Below, one piece after another: positions 6,884 to 16,296 of a stretch of 64,000 nucleotides of DNA (positions within the stretch are counted from its first letter, which is position 1; the number at the start of each line of letters is the position of its first letter). The notes under the pieces were generated by a model. It searched no databases. It saw nothing but the letters and a program-made list of their open reading frames with translations, and was not told where the DNA came from. The translations under genes and the position numbers were made by a program. Source of the DNA: Luteimonas huabeiensis HB2 (GTDB taxonomy: Bacteria > Pseudomonadota > Gammaproteobacteria > Xanthomonadales > Xanthomonadaceae); the NCBI RefSeq assembly GCF_000559025.1, contig NZ_JAAN01000014.1:248001-312000 (forward strand). Reading direction: 5' to 3'.

Positions 6884-9769
6884 TCAGAACCGCTGCTGGT
6901 ACTTCATGTAAGCGAAGCGACCCAGGTCGAAGCCGCTGTAGTACGAGAAGCCGCTGTTGGGCTGGGTAAACAGAATCTGCCCCTCGCGATCGAACACGTT
7001 GTTGACGCCCACCGAGATGGTCGCGTTCCACGGCGCCTGCCAGCGAACCTGTACGTCGTTGAAGGTATTGGAGCCCGTGTAGTGTTGCGGCACCCGATTG
7101 CCCAGGTAGTTGATGTAGTCCGGAGCATTGCACTGATACGGCGAGGCAAGTCCGCAGTTCTCACGCAGTCCCGAGAAGTAGCGGGCGGTCCAGGTGGCAC
7201 CGAAGTCGCCATAGTCCCAGCTCAGCGTGGCCACCGAGCGGATGCGGAACGTCGCGGCGATGCCGACCTGCGGTGCGGGCACCGTGGCGGGCAGCGGATC
7301 CGACTTGATTTCGAAATTGCTGTAGTACGTGCTGGCCCAGTTGATCCCGAAGCGGCCGAAGGCGGTCTCCTGGAACTGGTAGTTCACGTCCAGATCGTAG
7401 CCTTCGATCTCCCAGAAGCCGGCATTGCGGCCGGTGCGGGTCAGGGAGTTCACCACGCCGTCCGCGCCGCGAGTGAAGTAATTGCACTGCGAGGGGATGT
7501 CGTTGACGTAGCAGTCGTTGAGGATGCCGGTCGCGGTGAAGGAGGTCAGGACATTGTCGATCCGGGTTTTCCACCAATCCAGGCTAATGCCGAGGCCTTC
7601 CGCGTAACTGGGGCTGTAGACCAGCCCCAGCGAGCGGCTGACCGATGTTTCCGGAGTGAGATTCGGGTCCGAACCGGTCAGGAACGGGACACCGCTCTGC
7701 CCACCGTAGGCAACCGCGCCGCCCTGGCCCAGCTGGCGGAAGCCGCCGCCGTTGGGGCCGATGGTGGCGTAGTTCGGAATCGCCGCGGCGCAGGCTGCAT
7801 AGACGTCAGGGTTGCGAGCCGCCAAGCCCGACACCGTGTCGCAAGGATCCGAGTAGAAGTCGAAGCTCTGGCCCGTGCCGCCGTACAGCTGCGCGATGGA
7901 CGGGGCGCGGAAACCCTGAGCCCAGGTGCCGCGGACCAGCAGATCCTGGAACGGACGCCAGCGGAAGCTGGCCTTGCTGTTGGTGGTGTCGCCGAATGCA
8001 TCGTAGTCGGAATAGCGGCTGGCGACGTTGAGGGCCAGTTCCTGCGCACCCGGCAGGTCCGCCAGCAGCGGAATGTCCAGCTCCAGGTAGATTTCGTCGG
8101 TGGAATAGCTGCCGGAAGTCTCCTGCGCCGCCAGGTTGGTCGAGTTGCCGGTCTGCGCGAAGGCATCGGGCGAGTATCGGCCGTCGACCTTGCGGTGCTC
8201 GACACCGGCCGCGAAGCCGAACTCGCCGGCCGGCAGCGTGGCGATCACGCCGCTGACGTTGGCGAAATAGTTGTGCGTGGTGGTTTCGGAAGTGGCGTTC
8301 TCCCAGAGGAAGAAGCGGTTCTGGATGTCCGGATTGGCCAGCGAGTAGCGGCCTTCGCTGGCGGTCGGGCTCCACGGGGTGCAGTCGCTCAGGGGGATCG
8401 GCGCAGTCGGGGTGCCGCACTGCACGATGCCGTCGGCATTGAGGAACGACGGTCCCACGGCCTGGGCGACGGCCAGCTTGTTGAAGTCGCCACGCGCACG
8501 GTTGGTCGCATCGCTGCGCTGGAAGATGTAGCCGGCATCCCAATCGAGGAAGCGATCGCCGAAGTCGAAAGTGCCCTCGAACACGCCGCTGAAGCGATAC
8601 GTGTCCAGCTTGCGGTTGGTGACACGCGGGACTTCCCAGCCGCGGCGACGGAAGTTGAGCGCATCATCCGTCGGATTGAAGTAGCTGTCCGGGCTCATCG
8701 GCGTCTGCACGTCGACGTTACCGCTCTGGTACGGATAGCCTGCGACCTGCACGCTGGTCTCGCGGCGGTTGAAGCTGGCGTCGGCGAGGAAGCGAATGCT
8801 GTCGGTCAGGTCGAAGTCTGCGGCGGTGTAGATGGTCGTGCGCTCCATTGCGGTGCGCGCCATCATCTGCTCGGAAGCGTTGCTCGTATCGCCATTGGGG
8901 CCGCCTACCTGCGGGCGATAGTCCGCCAGGTTGGACGGGTCGCCGCCGTCGCGCAGGACGAGCCAGGCATCCGCAGCGTTCGCGTTGGGCTGATTGGGGT
9001 TGCGGATGTTGCCGATCGCACCGACGACCGTGTAGCTCTGGCCGATCAGTTGCGGAATGCCCGGATAGCGGTCGATCGCCCACCAGCGATCGCGGGCCCA
9101 AATGGGGTCTTCCTTGTCGTACTGCGCTCCGAAGACGATCGAGCTGCGCTCGCCGACCGAGCCGATGGTGAAATCGAATGACTGGGTCTGGCCGTCGCCC
9201 TCGCCGTACTGGCCGATGTAGGCGTTGGCTTCGGCGCCGTCGAAGTTGCGGCGGGTGACGATGTTGATGACGCCGGCGATCGCGTCGGAGCCGTACAGCG
9301 AGGACGCACCGTCCTTCAGCACTTCGATCCGCTCGACCGAGGACGACGGAATCGTCGACAGATCCTGCAGGCCGTCGTTGTTGATGCCCAGGCGCCGGCC
9401 GTTCAACAGGACCAGGGTGCGCTGCGAGCCGAGGTTGCGGAGGTTGACGTAGGTGCCGCCGGGACTCTCGCCGGCATTGAGCGGCGAAGTGCGGCTGAGC
9501 GCCGGCGAGCCGGTTACCGCCAGGTTCTGCAGGATGTCGCCGACGGACTGGAAGCCCTGGTTCTCGATGTCGGTGCGCGAAATCGACAGGATCGGCTGCG
9601 CAGTCTCGACATCGACCTTGCGGATGCGTGAGCCGGTCACTTCGATGCGATCCAGGGTCGTCGTCTGTTGCTCCTGTGCGACGGCGACGCCGGCCCCGGC
9701 CGTGGCCGTCGTGCCCGCAACGAGCGCGAAGGCGATCGCGTCGCGGAGCTTGGTGGTCTTCAAAGTCAT
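6884..9769 (-). CDS. TonB-dependent outer-membrane receptor
   Basis: This is a 961-residue TonB-dependent receptor for energised uptake of a nutrient across the outer membrane. A signal peptide ending near AGVAVAQ is followed by a short TonB-box region with the TLDRIEVTGSRI segment common in xanthomonad receptors. The plug domain (about residues 50-170) contains VNLRNLGSQRTLVLLNGRR and LKDGASSLYGSDAIAGVINI. The remainder is the 22-strand barrel, with RGTWAQGFRAPSIAQLYGG and SLGLVYSP typical of late strands. The last residues, FAYMKYQQRF, end in the aromatic expected for BAM recognition. The ATG at 9769 was preferred over an upstream in-frame TTG. The substrate cannot be inferred. No inner-membrane transporter is adjacent. 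Confidence 0.93.
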   Translation of the reverse strand: MTLKTTKLRDAIAFALVAGTTATAGAGVAVAQEQQTTTLDRIEVTGSRIRKVDVETAQPILSISRTDIENQGFQSVGDILQNLAVTGSPALSRTSPLNAGESPGGTYVNLRNLGSQRTLVLLNGRRLGINNDGLQDLSTIPSSSVERIEVLKDGASSLYGSDAIAGVINIVTRRNFDGAEANAYIGQYGEGDGQTQSFDFTIGSVGERSSIVFGAQYDKEDPIWARDRWWAIDRYPGIPQLIGQSYTVVGAIGNIRNPNQPNANAADAWLVLRDGGDPSNLADYRPQVGGPNGDTSNASEQMMARTAMERTTIYTAADFDLTDSIRFLADASFNRRETSVQVAGYPYQSGNVDVQTPMSPDSYFNPTDDALNFRRRGWEVPRVTNRKLDTYRFSGVFEGTFDFGDRFLDWDAGYIFQRSDATNRARGDFNKLAVAQAVGPSFLNADGIVQCGTPTAPIPLSDCTPWSPTASEGRYSLANPDIQNRFFLWENATSETTTHNYFANVSGVIATLPAGEFGFAAGVEHRKVDGRYSPDAFAQTGNSTNLAAQETSGSYSTDEIYLELDIPLLADLPGAQELALNVASRYSDYDAFGDTTNSKASFRWRPFQDLLVRGTWAQGFRAPSIAQLYGGTGQSFDFYSDPCDTVSGLAARNPDVYAACAAAIPNYATIGPNGGGFRQLGQGGAVAYGGQSGVPFLTGSDPNLTPETSVSRSLGLVYSPSYAEGLGISLDWWKTRIDNVLTSFTATGILNDCYVNDIPSQCNYFTRGADGVVNSLTRTGRNAGFWEIEGYDLDVNYQFQETAFGRFGINWASTYYSNFEIKSDPLPATVPAPQVGIAATFRIRSVATLSWDYGDFGATWTARYFSGLRENCGLASPYQCNAPDYINYLGNRVPQHYTGSNTFNDVQVRWQAPWNATISVGVNNVFDREGQILFTQPNSGFSYYSGFDLGRFAYMKYQQRF

Positions 9770-9856
9770 CTCTCTCTCCAAGTGAGTCTTGGGATATCCC
9801 CAAAGGAACCTGCCAGGGGCGTCAAGCGAAACGCCAAATCCGGCAAGGCCGGGCCG

Positions 9857-9885
9857 ATACTAGCCCCGATCCGAGAGAAATTAAA
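9857..9885 (-). promoter_or_regulatory. Candidate promoter of the TonB-dependent receptor gene
   Basis: On the minus strand a -10-like TAGTAT (9857-9862) lies 17 bases from a weak -35-like TTTAAT (9880-9885), in an AT-rich pocket 88 bases before the ATG. The -10 block GCTAGTATCGG closely matches that of the next gene's promoter. Confidence 0.4.
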
Positions 9886-10029
9886 GTGTCGTTAAGAAAA
9901 GAGATGAAGCGCGTGAAACCGGCCGGGCCATGGACAGCGGGCACGCCCGAATCGCGCGTAAGGCCGCGACTGCGTTCGACGAGATGGGTGCGCTGGCCCC
10001 CGGCTTGGGGGCTGCGCGACGGTGCGGCT

Positions 10030-10902
10030 TTACAGGTCCTGCTGGTAGCGGACGTAGGGCACGGTGCCCTCGTCCTCGCCGTTCTCGCCACGCGGCGAGA
10101 AGGGATTGCGGCCGCGGGTGACGATGTTCTCCGCGCCGACGGTGAGCTGGCCGCTCCAGGGGGTGCGCCAGGTCAGGCCCAGGCCAAGGCCTTCCCAGCG
10201 CGGCTGGCCGGGGGTGTCGATGACCTGGCCGATGATGTTGGCGCCGAAGTTGCCGTAGCCGCCGCCCACGCTCAGGGACTTGCTGTCCCAGCGGTCGGTG
10301 AGGCTGGACGGCGCCTGCGCGTAGGGGATCAGGCGCGCCTTGGCCACCGTGCCGGCGATCGACACGTAGCCCTGGTCGCTGATGTTGCGCTGGGCGAAGA
10401 CGGTGAGGTCGTTGGAGTCGATCTCCGCGAGCGCGCTGCGGCCGCCGGGGCCCAGCCAGGCCGGCAGGTTGCCGCGGGTCTCGCCGACGGAGACGCCGAC
10501 CTGGCCGCTGGCGCGGCTGAGCGCGGCGGTGGCCACGCCGCGTTGGCCGCGGTCGTCGTTGTCCAGATCCAGCGAGGCCAGCGCGCAGTTGTTGGCGAGG
10601 GTACCCAGGGCATGGGTCATGCTGCCGCGGTAGTCGCACAGCAGCCCCAGCGAATCCCCGCCTTCGAGTCCGAAGGCGGCATCGAGGCGGTTGCCGCCGA
10701 AGCGCCAGCGGGCACCGGCCTGGGCGCCGCCTTCCTCGGTGGGTTCCAGCACCAGCAGCGCCTCGAGCCTGCCGTTGGTGTTGTTCCAGATCGGCAAGAC
10801 CGCCTGGTCGCCGGTCCGCCCGGGCGCCTGCGCATGGGCGCCCGCGGCCGCGCCGAAGGCGAGCAGGGTGGCGAGAGCGAGCTGTGCGAGGCGCAGCGGC
10901 AT
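10030..10902 (-). CDS. Secreted or outer-membrane protein with barrel-like C-terminus
   Basis: This 290-residue protein has a Sec signal peptide (MPLRLAQLALATLL... cleaved near AGAHAQ, about residue 25). The mature part is rich in alternating short strands. The final 50 residues resemble the last strands of the neighbouring TonB-dependent receptor: TPWSGQLTVGAENI against APWNATISVGVNNV, and YVRYQQDL against YMKYQQRF. This suggests an outer-membrane barrel without a plug, or a protein derived from a receptor C-terminus. No enzymatic motif is visible. It lies on the same strand as the receptor, 260 bases upstream, and has its own promoter with a similar -10 block, so the two may be co-regulated. 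A 6-bp hairpin at 9996-10012 follows the gene. Confidence 0.65.
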   Translation of the reverse strand: MPLRLAQLALATLLAFGAAAGAHAQAPGRTGDQAVLPIWNNTNGRLEALLVLEPTEEGGAQAGARWRFGGNRLDAAFGLEGGDSLGLLCDYRGSMTHALGTLANNCALASLDLDNDDRGQRGVATAALSRASGQVGVSVGETRGNLPAWLGPGGRSALAEIDSNDLTVFAQRNISDQGYVSIAGTVAKARLIPYAQAPSSLTDRWDSKSLSVGGGYGNFGANIIGQVIDTPGQPRWEGLGLGLTWRTPWSGQLTVGAENIVTRGRNPFSPRGENGEDEGTVPYVRYQQDL

Positions 10903-10956
10903 GATGAATGCGTCGACCCGTAAGCCGGACCGGAAGTTCCCCGTATCGGGAGCCCG

Positions 10957-10985
10957 ATCCTAGCTGGTTTATGTTTCTTTAACAA
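10957..10985 (-). promoter_or_regulatory. Sigma-70-like promoter of the 10030-10902 gene
   Basis: Reading the minus strand, -35 TTGTTA (10980-10985), a 17-base spacer and -10 TAGGAT (10957-10962) lie 54 bases upstream of the ATG, in a locally AT-rich stretch. Confidence 0.6.
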
Positions 10986-11007
10986 TCCCCGCAGGCCCTC
11001 CGAGCGG

Positions 11008-11910
11008 CTACTGGAGCCGGTCGGGCGCGCTCATTGAAGCTGCCGGAACGGTGAACAAGCCGTCAATCTCGGCCGGGGTGAAACAGTAGCGCTGGCCGCA
11101 GAACTCGCAGCGCACTTCGGCCTGCCCGCTCTGCTCGGTGGCGGCCATGGCCTCGTCCCGGCCCAGCGATTCGAGCACTGCGGCGACCCGCTCGCGAGAG
11201 CAGGAGCAGCCGAAGCGCAGCGCCCGGCCTTCCAGCAGCTGCGGCTGCTCGCTGGCGAACAGGCGTTGCAGCAGCGCCTGGGCGTTCCAGGCGCGAAGCT
11301 CTCCCGCGCGCAGGGTGTCGAACAGGATGCCGGCGCGGTTCCAGCCGTCCTCGTCGCCGGCATCGCCGGGCAGCTTCTGCAGCATGAGCCCGGCGCAGAC
11401 CCGATCGTCTGCCGTGAGCAGCAGGCGGGTCGGCAACTGCTCGGACCGTGCGAAGTAGCTTTCGAAGGCGGCGGCGAGCGAGCCCCCGGCGATCTCCACC
11501 AGGCCCTGGTAGCGCAGCGGTTCGCGCCCCCTGCCGGGATTCTCGATGGTGATGGCGAGCATGGCGTCGGCACCGGCGAGCTCGCGCAGGTCGGCGGGCG
11601 GCTCGGCGACGGCATGGTCGAAGCGGGCGAGGCCACGCAGGTCGCCCCCGGCGGTGCATTCGGTCATCAGCGCGTTCAGCGGCCCCTGTCCCCGCAACTG
11701 CACCGAGAGGCGGCCGTCGACCTTGACGTTGGCGGTGAACAGCGCGGCCGCCGCCGCGGCCTGGCCCAGGATGGCCGCGATCGCGGGCGGATAGTCGTCG
11801 CTGGCGAGGATGGGCGCCCAGGCGTCGCGCAGGTGCACGCGCACGCCGCGTACGCCGGCGTGCGGCAGGAGGAAGCGGTCCAGGCGGTCGGTGTCGGAGG
11901 GCATCGGCAT
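11008..11910 (-). CDS. hslO: Hsp33 redox-regulated molecular chaperone
   Basis: Hsp33 is a cytosolic holdase activated by oxidation and unfolding, protecting proteins during bleach or peroxide stress. The 300-residue protein matches the family length. The N-terminal domain includes LGQAAAAAALFTANVKVDGRLSVQLRGQGPL and the GLARF segment. The C-terminal redox switch has the two zinc-binding cysteine pairs, GCSCS and RCEFCGQRY (C-x-C and C-x2-C). ATG 11910 (MPMPSD) and ATG 11904 (MPSD) are both possible, and neither has a clear Shine-Dalgarno sequence. The gene is divergent from mtgA across 75 bases. Confidence 0.93.
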   Translation of the reverse strand: MPMPSDTDRLDRFLLPHAGVRGVRVHLRDAWAPILASDDYPPAIAAILGQAAAAAALFTANVKVDGRLSVQLRGQGPLNALMTECTAGGDLRGLARFDHAVAEPPADLRELAGADAMLAITIENPGRGREPLRYQGLVEIAGGSLAAAFESYFARSEQLPTRLLLTADDRVCAGLMLQKLPGDAGDEDGWNRAGILFDTLRAGELRAWNAQALLQRLFASEQPQLLEGRALRFGCSCSRERVAAVLESLGRDEAMAATEQSGQAEVRCEFCGQRYCFTPAEIDGLFTVPAASMSAPDRLQ

Positions 11911-11985
11911 GGGAGAGGCGGCGTCCTGTCGGATAATGGGCGTCGCGATGGGCGAGCCCGCTGAGCTGGGGGCGACGGAGGGCGG

Positions 11986-12732
11986 ATGCAAGCACGGGGC
12001 CGGGATCGAAGTGAATACCCTGCGCACGGGGGCGGACGCCGCCGGCTCTGGCGCTGGCTGTGGAAGGCGCCGTTGCTGGCGGTGGTGCTGAGCGTGCTGC
12101 AGGTGCTGGCGCTGCGCTTCGTCGATCCGCCGTTCTCGGCCTACATGGCCGCGCGCCAGATCGGGGCGTGGACCGGGCGCGACGGCGAGGTGCGCATCGC
12201 GTATCAGTGGCGCGACTGGGAACGCATCGCGCCGGGGCTGCCGCTGGCGGTGATCGCCTCCGAGGACCAGAATTTCCTCCGCCACCGTGGCTTCGACCTG
12301 GAGGCGATCGAGAAGGCGCGCGCCCACAACGCGCGCGGTGGCCGCATGCGCGGGGCCAGCACGATCAGCCAGCAACTGGCGCGCAACCTGTTCCTGTGGA
12401 GCGGTCGCAGTTGGGTGCGCAAGGGGCTGGAGGCGTGGTACACGGTGCTGATCGAACTGTTGTGGCCGAAGCAGCGCATTCTGGAGGTCTACGTCAACGT
12501 CGCCGAGTTCGGCGACGGCATCTACGGTGCGCAGGCCGCGGCGCGCGCCTTCTTCGGCAAGGATGCCGATGCGCTGGACTGGGCCGAGAGCGCGCGGCTG
12601 GCGGCGGTGCTGCCGAGCCCGCGGCGCTACAGCGCGGCGCGTCCCGGCCCCTACGTGCAACGCCGCACCCAGGCGATCCAGCGGCAGATGCGCCAGATCG
12701 GCGGCGAGGCCCACCTGCAGCAGCTGCGCTGA
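11986..12732 (+). CDS. mtgA: Monofunctional peptidoglycan transglycosylase
   Basis: MtgA polymerises lipid II into glycan strands at the periplasmic face of the inner membrane. The 248-residue protein has one N-terminal membrane anchor (about residues 25-45) and a complete GT51 domain. The catalytic Glu93 lies in [51 protein letters not shown] and [18 protein letters not shown] follow in the family order. There is no transpeptidase domain, which separates it from class A penicillin-binding proteins. A GATAAT at 11932-11937 may be part of its promoter. Confidence 0.95.
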   Translation: MQARGRDRSEYPAHGGGRRRLWRWLWKAPLLAVVLSVLQVLALRFVDPPFSAYMAARQIGAWTGRDGEVRIAYQWRDWERIAPGLPLAVIASEDQNFLRHRGFDLEAIEKARAHNARGGRMRGASTISQQLARNLFLWSGRSWVRKGLEAWYTVLIELLWPKQRILEVYVNVAEFGDGIYGAQAAARAFFGKDADALDWAESARLAAVLPSPRRYSAARPGPYVQRRTQAIQRQMRQIGGEAHLQQLR

Positions 12733-12769
12733 GCGCGCCGGCCCGGGACCGATCCCGTACGATGCGCGC

Positions 12770-13795
12770 ATGACCCGCGAGCAATTGACCATCGTCGTCG
12801 CCGCCTACAACGAGGCCGACGTGCTGCCGATCCTGCATGGCCGGATCGTCGCGGTGCTGGACCGGCTGGAGGCCGATGGCATCGCGGCCTCGCTGCTGTA
12901 CGTGGACGACGGCAGCCGCGACGGCACCTGGGCGGCGATGGGCGAGTTGGCCGCCGGGGACCCGCGAGTGTCGCGGTTGCGGCTGTCGCGCAACTTCGGC
13001 AAGGAGGCGGCGCTGACGGCGGGGCTGGACCTGGTGGAGACCGGGGCCGCGGTGATCCTGGACGCCGACGGGCAGGACCCGCCGGAACTGATTCCCGAGT
13101 TCGTCGCACGCTGGCGCGAAGGCTACGACGACGTCTACGGCACGCGGCTCGAGCGCGAGGGCGAGACCTGGTTCAAGCGCGCCTCCGCGCACGCTTTCTA
13201 CCGGATCATGCAGCGGCTGTCGAAGACGCCGATTCCGGTGGATACCGGGGACTTCCGGCTGCTGTCGCCGCGCGCGCTGGCGGCGCTGCGCCAGGTCCGC
13301 GAGCGGCACCGCTTCATGAAGGGCCTGTTCGGCTGGATCGGCTACGAGCGGATCGCGGTGCCGTACCAGCGCGATGCACGCCTGGGCGGGCGCAGCAAGT
13401 TCAATTTCTGGCGGCTGTGGAACTTCGCCCTGGAGGGCGTGACCAGTTTCTCCACCGCGCCGCTGCGCCTGGCGACATACGTCGGTGGTGGCACGGCGCT
13501 CCTGGCGTTCGCCTACGGCCTGTGGATCGTGGTCAAGGCGCTGATTTGGGGCGACCGGGTGGCCGGCTGGCCGACGATGATGAGCGTGATCCTGTTCCTG
13601 GGCGGCATGCAGCTGATCGCGCTGGGCGTAATCGGCGAGTACCTGGGGCGTTTGTACGAGGAATCGAAGCAGCGGCCGCTGTACCTCGTCGACGCCTGGC
13701 TGCCGGCGCCGGGCGTATCCTCCGGGGCGCCACCCAACTCGGAGGGACGCGGCGATGACCACGATCGGGCGACTGCTGGAATCCAAGGCTCCTGA
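12770..13795 (+). CDS. GT2 polyprenyl-phosphate glycosyltransferase, GtrB/ArnC-like
   Basis: This is a 341-residue family 2 glycosyltransferase that probably loads a sugar from a nucleotide donor onto undecaprenyl phosphate. The N-terminal GT-A domain shows TIVVAAYNEADVLP, LYVDDGSRDGT, LRLSRNFGKEAALTAGLD and the metal-binding DADGQDPPELI (about residues 5-110). Two C-terminal membrane helices (about residues 235-260 and 270-300), STAPLRLATYVG and ALGVIGEYLGRLYEESK are standard for DPMS/GtrB/ArnC-type enzymes. No flippase or second glycosyltransferase is adjacent, so the modified polymer is unknown. The last 41 bases overlap the next gene, which implies translational coupling. Confidence 0.88.
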   Translation: MTREQLTIVVAAYNEADVLPILHGRIVAVLDRLEADGIAASLLYVDDGSRDGTWAAMGELAAGDPRVSRLRLSRNFGKEAALTAGLDLVETGAAVILDADGQDPPELIPEFVARWREGYDDVYGTRLEREGETWFKRASAHAFYRIMQRLSKTPIPVDTGDFRLLSPRALAALRQVRERHRFMKGLFGWIGYERIAVPYQRDARLGGRSKFNFWRLWNFALEGVTSFSTAPLRLATYVGGGTALLAFAYGLWIVVKALIWGDRVAGWPTMMSVILFLGGMQLIALGVIGEYLGRLYEESKQRPLYLVDAWLPAPGVSSGAPPNSEGRGDDHDRATAGIQGS

Positions 13796-14183
13796 GGTCT
13801 ACGGGATCGATCCGGATGCACCGGTGATCGACGCGCTCCGGCTGATGGCCGAGCATCACATCGGCGCGGTGCTGGCGCTGCGCGGCGGGGCGTTGGCCGG
13901 GATCGTCTCCGAGCGCGACTATGCGCGCAAGGTGGTGCTGGCCGGGCGCTCGTCGCGCGACACCGCGGTGCGCGAGATCATGACCGAGCAGGTCACCTGC
14001 GTCGGGCCGGAGGCCACGGTCGACCAGTGCATGCGCCTGGTCACCGAGGGCCGCTTCCGGCACCTGCCGGTGCTGCAGGGCGGGGCGGTGATCGGGGTCG
14101 TCTCGATCGGCGATCTGGTCAAGGCGGTGATCGAGGCGCAGCAGCAGGAACTCGATCACCTGCAGCGCTACATCGCCGGCTGA
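13755..14183 (+). CDS. Tandem CBS-domain protein
   Basis: The 142-residue protein consists only of two CBS motifs (about residues 8-65 and 75-132) that pair to bind adenosyl nucleotides. Typical segments are VIDALRLMAEHHIGAVLAL, GIVSERDYARKVVL, VREIMTEQVTCVGPEATVDQ, and RHLPVLQGGAVIGVVSIGDL. Stand-alone CBS pairs act as energy-state sensors on partner proteins. The partner here is not evident. The start lies inside the 3' end of the glycosyltransferase gene, with GGAGGGACGCGGCG just upstream as ribosome-binding site. Confidence 0.9.
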   Translation: MTTIGRLLESKAPEVYGIDPDAPVIDALRLMAEHHIGAVLALRGGALAGIVSERDYARKVVLAGRSSRDTAVREIMTEQVTCVGPEATVDQCMRLVTEGRFRHLPVLQGGAVIGVVSIGDLVKAVIEAQQQELDHLQRYIAG

Positions 14184-14213
14184 AGGCGCCGCGCGGGCCG
14201 GCGGTCGCGGCCC

Positions 14214-16202
14214 TCAGCGCGCGTACTCGCCGCCGCAGCCGCTGTCCTCGCCGCCGCCCAGCTCGAGCGTGGCCAACAACGCGGCCGGCGGCGCGATGCT
14301 GCCCAGCGCCACCGCCAGCGCGCCGCGCAGGCCCAGGCGCTTCATGTCGGGGCGGAAGCTCGGGTCCGCGAAGGTGCCGCCGATCACGAGCGGCGAGCGC
14401 AGGCTCAGCAGGCTGCGATCCTTCGGCCGCGGTCGCAACAGCAGATCCAGGCGCTCTTCGCCGAGATCGATGGTGCCTTCGCCGACGATGATCGTGTCGG
14501 TGGTGTCGAAGGCGAGCGCGCGCGTCTGCATGACGCCCTGCTCGACCGCGAAGTCGCCGAACGCGCAGCGCACCGGGATCTTGCGATCCTGGGTGATCAG
14601 GAAGCCCAGGGCCTCGGCGATGTCGATGCCGGCCAGTTCCACCAGCAGCGCGCTGACCTGGCCGCGGCCCATGCCGACCGCGATCTCGCCATCTGCGCTG
14701 CCGAGCATGGCGGCGATCGAATTGCCGGTGCCGGCCAGGCGCGCGTGGCCGCCGATGCGGCCCACCGCGTCGTTGGCGAGCGCGGAATCAGGGAACAGCC
14801 CGCCCAGGTCGAGACCGCGCACGCTGGCGTCGAGCCGGGTGCGGATGGTCTTCTGCCGCGCGTCCATGCGCACGGTAGCGCGGATGTCGCCGCCGGCCAC
14901 GCCGAAATTGAGCGGGTCCAGGCGCACCAGGCCGTCTTCGAGCAGCAGGTGCGCGTCCATGTCGTCGAGCGGCAGGTCCGCCTCGATGCGCTGCGCGCGC
15001 AGGCGCACGTCGGCGTCCATGGCGCGCAGCTTGTCCAGGCGGTAGGCGGTGTCGGGCAGCGCCCGACCGCGGGCGGTCTGCTCCTGCGCCTGCGCGGCCA
15101 GTGCGGGATCCAGCGGCTCGCCGGCGTCGGAACGCGGGGTGCCGCCGAGAAAGCCGGCCAGGTCGTCCAGATCCAGCCGGGTCGAGACCAGGTCCGCCTT
15201 GAAGAGCGGGCGCTCGCGCGCGGTCTCGATGGTGACGTCGCCGCCGAGGTCGCTGTCGCCGACCTTGCCGGCGAAACCCTGGTAGCGCCAGGTGTCGCCC
15301 TCGCGACGCAGGCGGCCATCGAGCGAATAGGGCGGGGTTGCCGGCAGGGCCAGACCCAGCAGCGGGTAGAGTTCCTCCAAGTTGCGCCCGGACAGCGCCA
15401 TCTGCAGGTCGAAGCTGCGCAGGCGGAACGGATCGATCAGCGCCCCCCGCGCACGGGCGCGGGTGGCGCCCGCCCGGGCGCGCAGGTCGATGCGGTAGGG
15501 GTTCTCCTGGTCCTGCAGCGACAGCGGCGACTGCGCGCGGCCCTCCAGTTCGAACGCGGCTCCGCGCCAGTGGCCGTCTCCGGCGAGATCCACCGGCGGC
15601 GCGGCGTCCTCCGCTCCCGGTTCGCGGCTCGCCACCGCGAGGTCGATGTCGGTCTTGCTCGCGGGATCGAGAAAGAGCAGGCGGCCGTCGTCCACCCACA
15701 GGCTGCGCAACTGCATCGGCTCGCCGCCGGGCTCGTCGTCGCTCAGGAAGTCCCAGTTGCCCTGGCCGTCGGGGCCGGTCTCCAGCCGCAGCTGCGGTCG
15801 GGTCAGCCGGATCTCGGGGATGCGCATCTGGCGCCGGAACAACAGCGGAAGCACCTCGATCGAGAGTTCGAGGCGGTCGGTCGCGGCCATGGTGGCCGCG
15901 TCCGACCAATCGGCGTTGCCAAACGCCAGCGCGTCGGCACGGAGCGTGGTCACGCGGCCGAGATCGACGTCGAGATCGCCGCCGATGGTCAAGGTGCGCC
16001 CGGTCTGGGCCTGCACGATGCGCTCGATCGGGCCCTTGAACCAGTTCCAGTCCCAAAGCGCGATCAAGGCGATCAGCGCCAGCGCCAGGATCCCCAGCGC
16101 GGTCCGCCACGGATGCGCGGTCAGCCGGCCCGGAGGACGTCGCGGCGGCGGCGCGTCGGGGCCAGGGGGCGGCGCGGGCGGGACGGCGGTTTCCGGCGGC
16201 AT
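14214..16202 (-). CDS. AsmA-family protein
   Basis: The 662-residue protein has a proline-rich cytoplasmic N-terminus (residues 1-28), one membrane helix (about 35-52, ending WDWNWFKGPIERIV) and a large periplasmic domain. QAQTGRTLTIGGDLDVDLG and FGNADWSDAATMAA are hallmark AsmA sequences. The C-terminal AsmA repeat includes GMGRGQVSALLVELAGIDI and IGGTFADPSFRPD. AsmA-like proteins are bridge-type proteins implicated in phospholipid transport to, and assembly of, the outer membrane. The size fits the YhjG/AsmA subgroup rather than TamB. It stands alone on the minus strand, convergent to the CBS gene. Confidence 0.9.
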   Translation of the reverse strand: MPPETAVPPAPPPGPDAPPPRRPPGRLTAHPWRTALGILALALIALIALWDWNWFKGPIERIVQAQTGRTLTIGGDLDVDLGRVTTLRADALAFGNADWSDAATMAATDRLELSIEVLPLLFRRQMRIPEIRLTRPQLRLETGPDGQGNWDFLSDDEPGGEPMQLRSLWVDDGRLLFLDPASKTDIDLAVASREPGAEDAAPPVDLAGDGHWRGAAFELEGRAQSPLSLQDQENPYRIDLRARAGATRARARGALIDPFRLRSFDLQMALSGRNLEELYPLLGLALPATPPYSLDGRLRREGDTWRYQGFAGKVGDSDLGGDVTIETARERPLFKADLVSTRLDLDDLAGFLGGTPRSDAGEPLDPALAAQAQEQTARGRALPDTAYRLDKLRAMDADVRLRAQRIEADLPLDDMDAHLLLEDGLVRLDPLNFGVAGGDIRATVRMDARQKTIRTRLDASVRGLDLGGLFPDSALANDAVGRIGGHARLAGTGNSIAAMLGSADGEIAVGMGRGQVSALLVELAGIDIAEALGFLITQDRKIPVRCAFGDFAVEQGVMQTRALAFDTTDTIIVGEGTIDLGEERLDLLLRPRPKDRSLLSLRSPLVIGGTFADPSFRPDMKRLGLRGALAVALGSIAPPAALLATLELGGGEDSGCGGEYAR

Positions 16203-16296
16203 CGGGGGGCTCGCGTGCGGGACGCGGCCACCTTCCGCCGGCCGGTATCAAACCCCGGTGAATGCGTTGCGGGCTGTTCAGACGCCCACGGGCGCG

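Noticed and set aside
6761-9181. An 806-codon plus-strand frame opposite the TonB-dependent receptor
   Set aside because: It has a Val/Ala/Gly/Arg/Asp composition without motifs, whereas the minus strand encodes a full receptor with plug, barrel and terminal aromatic residue.
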